From Carpediemonas membranifera (lineage: Eukaryota > Fornicata), in NCBI GenBank assembly GCA_019828565.1, contig JAHDYR010000066.1, positions 434,001 to 498,000 of the forward strand: a stretch of DNA of 64,000 bases. The letters run 5' to 3'. Within the stretch, counting starts at the first letter, position 1. Each line of letters starts with the position of its first letter. The notes below the pieces were generated by a model. It worked only from the letters and a program-made list of their open reading frames with translations. It ran no database searches and was not told the origin of the DNA. The position numbers and the translations under genes are program-made. This document shows positions 57,098-64,000 of this stretch, piece after piece.

Positions 57098-58288
57098 ATG
57101 GCTTCTACAACGAATGTCGCACCTGTGACGTCGGATGCCATTGACAGGCATAGATTTCCGATGATGGATAAGCTTAGAGAGCTCTATTCGCTTGAAGAAA
57201 GGCTTGATTCACAGATTGAGCTGCAGAGGTTCAGGCTGCTTCATGTGTCTGATATATCCACGGAAACAACAGTGAAAGCAGATCATATCCTTCGTATAGC
57301 CATGATGACCGAGCGGACAAGCGGGAATCAGGGCACTTCGCTCGCGATTAACCTCGCCGTCTTTCTCACCGACTCTGAGGGAATGGCCGCCCATCCGTCC
57401 CCCGCATGCATCGGTGACGTACTAGGGCGGCTTGTATTCGCTATTGAAGGCCTCAGTGACCATCCCGAGGCGCTTGAGATCAACCTAGCGACCATCACCG
57501 AGACCGCCGTCCGTATCACGAAGCCCCTCCCGGATAACTGCCCAGAGCTCAAAGTTACGGCATACGCCTCGCCTGTGGAGTCCGAGCCGATGTTCGAGGC
57601 GGTGCCCCAGTTCCAGGAGGCGTTGCGTCTGACGGGGCCGGACGTCGTCGTCACACACTCCAAGGTGTTGCCGTCGGGTGAGAGGGAGGTCATCGATGTG
57701 GAGAAGCGCAGGCCAACCTTTACCCGTGGCAAGCTGACGCAGACCACCGTCGTTGTCCTCCGGGAAGGCGGGTCCTGGGTCGACCACCGCGACGGCCTCT
57801 TCATTCGTCCCAGCCGGGCCATGCAGTCGTGCTTCGGTGATGTGGTGCGGTTCAAGGACATCCCCCGCATCATCGGCTCGATGATCCGGCCGGTTGAGCC
57901 GATCCGACTCTCGACGGTGGCGGGTGACGAGATGCAGGCCGTTGTTGCCGAGACAGTGCACAGCAGGAACCCGGGCCAGTCTGCAGGTGTCTGGAGCCCG
58001 GAGGACATCCAGAAGATCGCGGACCTCGACGTCCGGACCAAACACCAGGTCAAGGCGACGGCCGACGCCCTGGCCGCCCGGGACAGGTACGCTTCCCTCG
58101 CCAGTGACCCCGCCACTGGCCTGAAGAAGATGGTCACGGACGACAGCGTCGACAGTCGGCTGTGGAGAGGGTCTGATGCGGAGACGGCGGACATCCTGGT
58201 CAGCTCGGGCTTCTGGACGGACCCCAGGCTCGCGGACGTCATGAGAGAGGTCCTCGTCAAGAGTGGAGCACACCCTAACGTCGTGTGA
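57098..58288 (+). CDS. SWI/SNF complex subunit SMARCD (BAF60/Swp73)
   Basis: A 396-residue protein. The N-terminal helix (LRELYSLEERLDSQIELQR) matches the SMARCD start (MDLLAFERKLDQTIMRKR). The C-terminal half matches in order: CFGDVVRFKDIPRIIGSMIRPVEPI, then IQKIADLDVRTKHQVKATADAL and RYASLASDPATGLKKMV. Between them the SWIB-like core is divergent and I cannot trace it confidently. SMARCD/Swp73 is a core SWI/SNF chromatin-remodelling subunit. ATAAAT follows the stop. Confidence 0.75.
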   Translation: MASTTNVAPVTSDAIDRHRFPMMDKLRELYSLEERLDSQIELQRFRLLHVSDISTETTVKADHILRIAMMTERTSGNQGTSLAINLAVFLTDSEGMAAHPSPACIGDVLGRLVFAIEGLSDHPEALEINLATITETAVRITKPLPDNCPELKVTAYASPVESEPMFEAVPQFQEALRLTGPDVVVTHSKVLPSGEREVIDVEKRRPTFTRGKLTQTTVVVLREGGSWVDHRDGLFIRPSRAMQSCFGDVVRFKDIPRIIGSMIRPVEPIRLSTVAGDEMQAVVAETVHSRNPGQSAGVWSPEDIQKIADLDVRTKHQVKATADALAARDRYASLASDPATGLKKMVTDDSVDSRLWRGSDAETADILVSSGFWTDPRLADVMREVLVKSGAHPNVV

Positions 58289-58502
58289 GGCTGCTATGTG
58301 TCACATAAATGCTCATGCTCGCAATGGCCGCACCGGATCCGAGGCCTCGGTGGGGGTAGAGATTGGCAAGATGAGCGTCTGGTCGCAGAAGCGGTGCTTA
58401 GACAAGCCCTCAGTGGCCATGGTCCGGCCTGGTCCAAATGTTCAGGTCCGCGCAGTTTTGCCCAATCTGCCGAGGACAACCAAGTGCTCACTGAGCAGGA
58501 GA

Positions 58503-59714
58503 ATGTTTGACAAGTTCTGTGTCTTGATATTAGTACTTACTGCTTGCGTTGCGGCCGAGTACAACGTTCTGGTCGTCAACGACATCCACTACAGCCAGCG
58601 CTATAATGAGCGCTCCTCCCGCTCCTCCTGGTGTGAAACCAGCATCCCCACCGCAGTTGCAGCACCTTATGGGCGATATAGATGTGATGCACCGATGAAA
58701 CTGATCACGTCTACGCTGGATGCCATGGTCTCCGTGGACCCCGAGCCCGATCTCCTCATCATCGGCGGAGACTTCGGCGGGCACACGGCGCTGTCCCTTG
58801 ACGAGATCACCCAGAGCATTCAAGCTGTGACCGGGGAGATCAAGCGTCGCTTCCCCCACACGTCAACCTTCCCCGTGATCGGCAACGACGACGTCTTCCC
58901 GGACTACAAGCTTGACGCGGGTCAGCTCAACACCCTCGCGAATATCTGGGCGGACTGGCTCAGTGCTGACGAGCTGGCGACGTTCAAGACCGGCGGTTAC
59001 TACAAGCGGGAGGTGTCGGCCTCGCTGCACGTCATCGTCCTGAACACCTTGCTCGTAATCCCCCAGAACACCATGACCAGCGCCGCCACGCATCAGTGGA
59101 CGTGGTTTGCTGCCGAGCTTGCGGCCAGTACCGGGGCCGGGGCCAGAGTTGTGCTGGTGATGCACATCCCGCCCGGGGTCAACGGGTACGACCAGACGGA
59201 CCCTTGGACAACAGAGGACTTCGACGCCTTCACCGCCATCGTGGCGCAGTACTCCGGTGTCATCAGCGGCATCTACGCCTTCCACGAGCACACTGACCTG
59301 CACCGCGCCTTCGAAGGAACGTTCATGCTCATCAGCCCGTCCGTCACGCCCGCATTCGGCAACAACCCCAGCTTCCGGACAATGTGCTGGGACGCTCAGG
59401 GCGGGCTGGCGGACGTCATCCAGTTCTATCTCGACCTGCCCCGTGCCAGCATCGACGGTGCCGCTCACTTCGTCAAGGAGTACTCGATGGCCGAGGAGTA
59501 CGGCCAGTACATGGCGGGTGGGCGGTTCAGCGCCCAGTCTGCTGAGGCGCTGCAGGCGCGGTCCATGTCGGACGGTGCCTTCTGGACGACGTACTACAAC
59601 AGGATGAAGGCTGAGAACAGTGCCAGTGGCCGGGCCTCGTTCGCCTGTGCGATGGTGGTGAGTGATGAGAGGGCCTTCTCGAAGTGTCTCCAGTCCTTCC
59701 CGTTCAAGAACTGA
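58503..59714 (+). CDS. Acid-sphingomyelinase-like secreted metallophosphoesterase
   Basis: From the ATG at 58503 the product is 403 residues with a signal peptide (MFDKFCVLILVLTACVAA); an 80-codon upstream extension lacks coding character. Metal-binding motifs of the calcineurin-like fold follow: NDIHYS (D-x-H), GGDFGGH, GNDD in place of GNHE/D, VLVMHIPPG and FHEHTDLH. Active-site spacing and the Trp-rich middle resemble ASM-like phosphodiesterases, which cleave phosphodiesters such as sphingomyelin or nucleotides in lysosomes or outside the cell. The GNHD His is Asp, so activity may be altered. A C-terminal Cys pair could be disulfide-bonded. Confidence 0.85.
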   Translation: MFDKFCVLILVLTACVAAEYNVLVVNDIHYSQRYNERSSRSSWCETSIPTAVAAPYGRYRCDAPMKLITSTLDAMVSVDPEPDLLIIGGDFGGHTALSLDEITQSIQAVTGEIKRRFPHTSTFPVIGNDDVFPDYKLDAGQLNTLANIWADWLSADELATFKTGGYYKREVSASLHVIVLNTLLVIPQNTMTSAATHQWTWFAAELAASTGAGARVVLVMHIPPGVNGYDQTDPWTTEDFDAFTAIVAQYSGVISGIYAFHEHTDLHRAFEGTFMLISPSVTPAFGNNPSFRTMCWDAQGGLADVIQFYLDLPRASIDGAAHFVKEYSMAEEYGQYMAGGRFSAQSAEALQARSMSDGAFWTTYYNRMKAENSASGRASFACAMVVSDERAFSKCLQSFPFKN

Positions 59715-59886
59715 GCCTGCAAGGCAAACGGTTCGTTGAACGAACAGCCGAGGTTTTTAATAAAGTTTTGATAAAGCACGCCTGCTGACTCGATTCGGCA
59801 GAGTCGCCGCCTTGTCCGGGGGGTGTCCAAAACGGGAGTCGTGCCGGGTCGTGCGATTGCAATCCAATCCAAATTGGAACGAAGAC

Positions 59887-60767
59887 ATGAACGCTCACGG
59901 GGAGCCTGTGAGTGAATCGGAAAGCTCATTCATTGGAGGAAAGAAACAACCGCGTGTTATTTCCTACATTGAGGACCGTAAGAGGTTTGTTCCCACCGAA
60001 AACTCCAGATCATTCGCTTATTCAGACGCAATACGACTTTCTCGAAGCGGAAGAAGTCAATCATCTCCAAGACGCACGAAATCTCACTGATCACAGGCTG
60101 CTCTGTCTTTGTTCGTAATATTTTCCACTGACCGCTAACGAAGATTGCCATCAAGAGTGGACGGAACTGCTACTGCTTCGGCACCAACGACTTCGAGACC
60201 ATCGCTAGCAACGAGGGCGCCACCTTTGTCCGCAACACCCTGAAGGGCCAGGCTCCGGTCATCTTCTCCACCGAGTACGACAACGATGGCAGCACCGTCC
60301 AGCACACGAACCTAGGCGAGGTAGAGGAGCAGTCTGCCAACACTGAGACAGGATCTGGCATATCGGCTGCTCATTCCGCCCAGCTCGCGGCCCCTGCCCC
60401 CGGCATCGCGGCGCCGCTATGCCCCGAGCCCCACCCGGTGACGATCATGACGGAGATGCCCACCAAGACTGCTACAGACCCGTCTCGGTATGCCCGGCTG
60501 GCGATGGAGCGTCATAGATGGATCCAGGACGCAACCCGTGTGATGCGGCATAACGACGACACCCCGGACGACGAGGCCATGGAGCACGATGTCGACGATT
60601 GTCAGTGGCTGGACGAGCCTAATAACGAGGAGGTTGCACTGATGGCGCTGATAGGGGAGCGAGACGGCGAGAGGAATGCCGCGCCGACGAACCGCCCCAA
60701 CTGTGGCACCTGGGGGGGGAACGAGGACCATGGCATCAACGCGCTTGTATTTAGTAGTAGGCTGTAA
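59887..60767 (+). CDS. MADS-box (SRF/MEF2-type) transcription factor, two mini-introns
   Basis: Three exons (59887-59984, 60026-60110, 60144-60767) give 268 residues. Without splicing no frame longer than about 110 codons exists here; with it a full MADS box appears: GGKKQPRVISYIEDRKR / RNTTFSKRKKSIISKTHEI / SLITGCSVF / IAIKSGRNCYCFGT. This matches SRF (FSKRKTGIMKKAYELSTLTG) better than MEF2. MADS boxes bind CArG-like A/T-rich sites as dimers. The remaining ~165 residues are acidic, Ala/Pro-rich and low-complexity, likely a transactivation region. One residue seems to be missing between exon 2 and 3 relative to SRF, so the exact intron-2 border may differ slightly. Confidence 0.88.
59985..60025 (+). 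other. MADS-box gene intron 1 (41 nt)
   Basis: GTTTGT donor, TTATTCAG acceptor, phase 2. Joins ...EDRKR to RNTTFSKRKK, a conserved MADS core. Confidence 0.9.
60111..60143 (+). other. MADS-box gene intron 2 (33 nt)
   Basis: GTTCGT donor, GCTAACGAAG acceptor with a CTAAC branch-like core, phase 0. It contains an in-frame stop (TGA), so it cannot be read through. Confidence 0.82.
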
Positions 60768-61122
60768 TAAACATAGATGAGGTCGACCTCGGTTCAGCCC
60801 CATTCCACATGGCTGGAAAATTCGATTCATAAGGGTCGAAGTCATCGAGCTCGAGACCATGGCGCCCCTTGGCCCCCAGATGCCGCATCCTCCGTTGACT
60901 AACGCCCCTGGCGGTAGCTAACTGTGGTAATGGTTTATTACCAACAAACCCTAACCCACTAAACTCGTAAAGCAGGTCGCGGGCAGGGTGGCATGGACGT
61001 ATCGGGGTCACAGATGTGTCGATACGCCTGTGTGAATGCCGCTTGAATGGGTGTGGTCCATGCGATGTCAAGATTAGTGACCATTTTCGTGGCGAGTCAG
61101 GACGATAATAGCACTTCCATCA
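60768..61122. other. Intergenic region with small hairpins
   Basis: 355 bp. GGTAAT/ATTACC (about 60928-60944) and a 7-bp stem CGTATCG/CGATACG (60998-61004/61020-61026) can form hairpins. No gene or RNA family is recognised. Confidence 0.4.
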
Positions 61123-61836
61123 ATGCGATTCTTCGATCGCCTTAGCGGCGGGACGAAGAAAGTAATGAACCTTTCTAGTATCAAACCAACCTCAGCAATG
61201 GCATTGAGGCAACGTGAGCACCCTTCAATGTACAACGCCGTTCGTACCGCTCTTCCACGAAATTCTCTGACATAGATCATCCAAACGGCCATGGGACACA
61301 TCGTTTTCGTAAGCAAAGGCTTCCACGAGATTGGCGGTGGCGATAAGAACGACGAATTGGCCAAGGTTGGGCCGCAATTACCACGCGGCTATGTTCACAT
61401 CCCGAACAGGGCGCCCAGCATGATAGCAAGACCCCGACGAGACTCCAACCAGGTCCACGTCGTATTGAAGGGCTCGTCGACGCAGTTCAATATGTCTTCA
61501 ACGTCCGAGGCCGTCAATAAGGCCGAGGAAGAGATTGACCGCCTGCAAGCTGCACTGAAGACCAACAAGCGGCGCAGGTCTGTCGTCCGCGAGACGCTCG
61601 AGATCGATGACAGCATTGAAACCGACGCTCCCCTCGTGCCCGCCGGCATGGCAGCCCCCGAGCCTCCGGTGATGCCCATGGTGCCCCTGGGAGAACCTGA
61701 CGTCGAAGTCGGTGTCGAGGAGGAGCCTGACCCGGTGTACATGAAGAAGTTTGTCTCATTTACGACGATGAGCGGGCTGGCACCCATCGCTGAGGAGTCC
61801 GAAGTGGACACGTTTACAGATCTGTCCGCAATGTAG
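61123..61836 (+). CDS. Hypothetical protein, probable 36-nt intron
   Basis: Exons 61123-61239 and 61276-61836 would give 225 residues starting MRFFDRLSGGTKKV. The intron has the same GTTCGT donor as MADS intron 2 and ends GACATAG; phase 0 and an open frame on both sides support it. If it is not spliced, the shortest solid model starts at 61492 (MSSTSEAVNKAEEEIDRLQ). The middle holds a short coiled coil with a KTNKRRRSVVRE basic patch. The C-terminal third is acidic and Pro-rich. No family recognised. Confidence 0.55.
61240..61275 (+). other. Probable intron in hypothetical gene (36 nt)
   Basis: GTTCGT donor, TCTGACATAG acceptor, phase 0. Contains in-frame TGA. Confidence 0.5.
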
Positions 61837-62080
61837 AGCTTGCGTCTTTACCCTTACATTATCATATCATCACTCATGTTTTATCGGCTCGATAAATCCG
61901 GTTTCTGAACGGAGATTCGAAAATTTTGATGCTCAGTCATTTTGATGCTTAGTTATCAGGCAGGAAATAGTCATAAAGCACCCATGTGTAGGCCCATCCG
62001 AGCCCTGCAGCGTCGCGAGGCCGTCCGGCGTCGCAACTTTTTTTCACGCAAGGCTGAGCCTTTTCTCCCCGAGAACAAGA

Positions 62081-62681
62081 ATGGAGTCCCAGCTGCTTTT
62101 CGGCAAGTGGTTTGTAGCCGTACACGTGCCAATCTTACCCCAGGAGCTTTGAGGATATCAAGTGCGAGGACCTCTCCCTTGAGGACTACATCACCATCAC
62201 TCCCCTCCGTGTTCCCCACTCCGCCGGTCGCTGGAGCGCCAAGCGTTTCAAGAAGGCTTCCTGCCCCATCGTCGAGCGCCTCACCAACTCCATGATGTAC
62301 CACGGCCGCAACACCGGCAAGAAGATGATGGCCATGAAGATCGTCGAGCACACCTTCGACCTCATCCACCTCTTCACCGGCGAGAACCCCCTCCAGATCC
62401 TCGTCAACGCCGTCCAGAACTGCGGTGCCCGTGAGGATTCCACCCGTATCGGCCGTGGTGGTGTCGCCCGTCGCCAGGCCGTCGATGTCGCCCCCCTCCG
62501 CCGCGTCAACCAGTCCCTCTTCCTCCTCTCCAACGGCGCCCGCAACGCCTCCTTCCGTAACATCAAGACCATCGCTGAGTGCCTCTGCGAGGAGCTGATC
62601 GCCGCCGCCAACAACGACACCAAGTCCTACGCCCTCAAGAAGAAGGACGAGCTCGAGCGCGTCGCCGTCTCCAACCGTTAA
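62081..62681 (+). CDS. RPS5: 40S ribosomal protein S5 (uS7), 34-nt intron
   Basis: Exons 62081-62109 and 62144-62681 give 188 residues. Exon 1 ([10 protein letters not shown]) meets exon 2 ([16 protein letters not shown]) to form the S5 hallmark LFGKWS...DISLxDYI. The rest is near identical to animal S5: [64 protein letters not shown] and [17 protein letters not shown]. uS7 sits in the small-subunit head at the mRNA exit/E site. Codon use is extremely C-ending. The stop TAA is directly followed by ATAAAC, so the 3' UTR is very short. Confidence 0.98.
62110..62143 (+). other. Intron in RPS5 (34 nt)
   Basis: GTTTGT donor, CTTACCCCAG acceptor, phase 2. Splicing joins LFGKW to SFEDIKCED, as in all S5 proteins. 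Confidence 0.96.
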
Positions 62682-62687
62682 ATAAAC
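62682..62687 (+). terminator. RPS5 poly(A) signal ATAAAC overlapping stop codon
   Basis: Stop TAA (62679-62681) shares its last A with AATAAAC. Similar RTAAAY signals follow nearly every gene here. Confidence 0.6.
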
Positions 62688-62844
62688 GCCCGGTCAAGTG
62701 GCCACGCCCAATGCTTGGACTTGTCTGCGAGCCTGGTCCCGCCCAGAGCTACAGGGACCGAGACTTCAGAGACTAAATCCATGTCTACAGCTTCTTCTGG
62801 TGAGCTCCGGCTGATGCAGCGTTCAAACGCCAGCGCGCAGGCTA

Positions 62845-63486
62845 ATGCTTGAAATGACGGACGTGATCGAATGTTGCCGCGAGGAGCAGGACATGGAGAT
62901 TGAAGCCATGCAGCATATCTTCGAGTCGCAAATAGAGGTTGTGGACCAGAGTAATCTTATTCTCCGCCTTGTACCGGACTGTAACGACAAGATGTACCTA
63001 GAAGTCAAGGTATTCTACCCGCCCGAGTATCCCCTGAATGCACAGGCGGAGCTGAAGGTTTCTGAGCACAGGAGAGTATCCTCATCCTTCGTGGAACAGA
63101 TGGAGATGCTCATCGACGAGCGCGTTGTGGAGAACGCTGATTTCGGCTGCACCTACGTGTTTGCGATCCTCCAAGAGATTCTGGACGCGTTCTTCGAGCT
63201 CGCCACTGCATCGAATGGCTCTACGTATGACGAGATGATGCGGGAAGAGGCCATGAACGCTCAACTAGAGCAGAAGGAGGAGGTCGAGGAGAAGCCCGAA
63301 GAGGACATCTTCGAGCACGGAATGCTTCCTGGCGAGCCGGTGACTGACGCGATCTTCAAGCGCTGGTGGGACCAGTTTGTCAAGGAGCAGAACATAGATG
63401 TCTCTCTCGAGCCCGTGCACGCCGGGAAGACTGGCAAGCAGATATTTGAAGAGGGTGATGCGGAGGACGAGGATGAAGCCGCGTAG
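62845..63486 (+). CDS. RWD-domain protein RWDD1/Gir2 (DFRP2)
   Basis: A 213-residue protein (210 if it starts at the ATG at 62854, MTDVIECCREEQDMEIEAM). Residues ~8-115 are an RWD domain (EEQDMEIEAMQHIFES, the YPPEYP motif). Then comes an acidic linker and a C-terminal block GEPVTDAIFKRWWDQFVKEQ...GKTGKQIFEEGD, which closely matches human RWDD1 (GTPVTIENFLNWKAKF...GKQLFE). RWDD1/Gir2 binds DRG2-type GTPases and the Gcn1 ribosome-stress pathway. GTAAAC follows the stop. Confidence 0.9.
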   Translation: MLEMTDVIECCREEQDMEIEAMQHIFESQIEVVDQSNLILRLVPDCNDKMYLEVKVFYPPEYPLNAQAELKVSEHRRVSSSFVEQMEMLIDERVVENADFGCTYVFAILQEILDAFFELATASNGSTYDEMMREEAMNAQLEQKEEVEEKPEEDIFEHGMLPGEPVTDAIFKRWWDQFVKEQNIDVSLEPVHAGKTGKQIFEEGDAEDEDEAA

Positions 63487-63565
63487 TGTACAGTAAACGG
63501 CCCGGTTATAAAATTTACTGGATCGCGCATTTTATGCGCAAGCATAGCTGCTTCGGACGAAACAA

Positions 63566-64000
63566 ATGTCTGGACCTGCAGAGATCATGACGGATACGTT
63601 CCAGGCACATACCCTGATGGATAAGGATGGGAAGCCCGTGGTACAGCATTTCGACAGAGGTTTGTTCAGGTTTTGCTGAATTCTCATATAGTCACTCGTT
63701 ATGAGCTTACATCTGTCCAGGGCTCCGATGTTATGCTTCTTGATGTGAATAGCGACCTTTATCCCCTCAAGAACGGCACCTCCTACCGAATCCGTGTTTC
63801 CAGCGTTCCCGACTTCAACACGAACAAGGACCTGGAGATCCTCCAGCAGGAGCAGAGCGCCATGGAGTACGCTATGGCTGGAACTATCTTCCGCTTCGAG
63901 ATTGCGGATGGCACTGAGGCTGACCGCGCCTGCACGGTCTATGCGTCCTTCGGCGGGCTCATCATGGAGCTCCGCAGCACCCTCAACACCCTTAACTCGT
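63566..64000 (+). CDS. RPB8: RNA polymerase subunit RPB8 (partial), 32-nt intron
   Basis: Shared by RNA polymerases I-III. Exon 1 (63566-63659) starts MSGPAEIMTDTFQAHTLMD and ends HFDR; exon 2 (63692 onward) resumes TRYELTSVQGSDVMLLDVN. Together FDRVTRYE...LDVNSDLYPL matches RPB8 FDRVSRLHC...LDVNIQIYP. Later blocks YAMAGTIFRFE and VYASFGGLIMELRSTLNTL also match. The gene runs off the right edge before the C-terminal 15-20 residues. Confidence 0.95.
63660..63691 (+). other. Intron in RPB8 (32 nt)
   Basis: GTTTGT donor, TTCTCATATAG acceptor, phase 1. Splicing makes FDRVTR, a conserved RPB8 motif. Confidence 0.95.

Noticed and set aside
61074-61364. Minus-strand frame of 96 codons
   Set aside because: Starts with TTG, no family, and lies across the better-supported plus-strand two-exon gene.
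1-64000. CRISPR arrays, rRNA or tRNA genes, insertion sequences of bacterial type
   Set aside because: No spaced direct repeats, no conserved rRNA stretch and no cloverleaf with B-box was spotted by eye. A tRNAscan-SE and Rfam run would be decisive for small RNAs.

Overview
This is nuclear DNA of a compact, GC-rich protist. It carries 40 intact or near-intact protein genes in 64 kb, spread over both strands, with gaps mostly under 350 bp. The gene content is eukaryotic: importin-beta and importin-5, RPS5, RPB8, XPF, TSR3, CDC23/APC8, THOC1, a SWI/SNF SMARCD subunit, a MADS-box factor, casein kinase 1, PTEN and a mucolipin channel. The dynein-regulatory-complex subunit DRC4/GAS8 implies motile cilia. 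Tiny introns, Giardia/trichomonad-like fused branch-point/acceptor motifs (CTCACACAG, GTAACACAG, CTAACGAAG), RTAAAY-type signals close to stop codons and a cytosolic-looking succinyl-CoA synthetase alpha subunit make a free-living metamonad (Carpediemonas-like fornicate) my best guess. That assignment is inference.

Layout. 0.3-3.7 kb: a divergent Arf-like GTPase, then a broken Fanzor (eukaryotic TnpB-like, RuvC-type nuclease) locus that ends in two hairpins and is bracketed by two copies of a short repeat. 3.8-15.8 kb: MORN protein, STE11/MEKK-like kinase, coiled-coil protein, NHL propeller protein, an unknown helical protein, a membrane protein with two bacterial-type solute-binding domains, and a UBA/UAS protein. 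16-22.3 kb: importin-5 and importin-beta1, converging. 22.6-38.9 kb: mucolipin, an SLC38-type amino-acid transporter, THOC1, CK1, a PTEN-WD40 fusion, DRC4, a coiled-coil protein, mannose-6-phosphate isomerase, CDC23 and a kinase. 38.9-50 kb: a helical-repeat protein, TSR3, XPF, a 7-TM protein, a HAT/TPR protein and glycogen synthase. 50.3-64 kb: AKTIP-like UEV, an unknown coiled-coil protein, a PDI-like protein, an E2F/DP-like protein, succinyl-CoA synthetase alpha, a ZnT zinc transporter, SMARCD, an acid-sphingomyelinase-like esterase, a MADS-box factor, a hypothetical gene, RPS5, RWDD1 and the start of RPB8.

Two results stand out. First, at least eleven genes carry spliceosomal introns of only 29-46 nt, usually within the first 100 nt of the CDS and often with a GTTTGT donor; reading across them restores conserved protein families. 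Importin-beta1 appears to need a 2-nt exon between two near-identical 30-nt introns. Second, the Fanzor remnant keeps RuvC-I and zinc-finger motifs but has lost the RuvC-III aspartate and its continuous frame.
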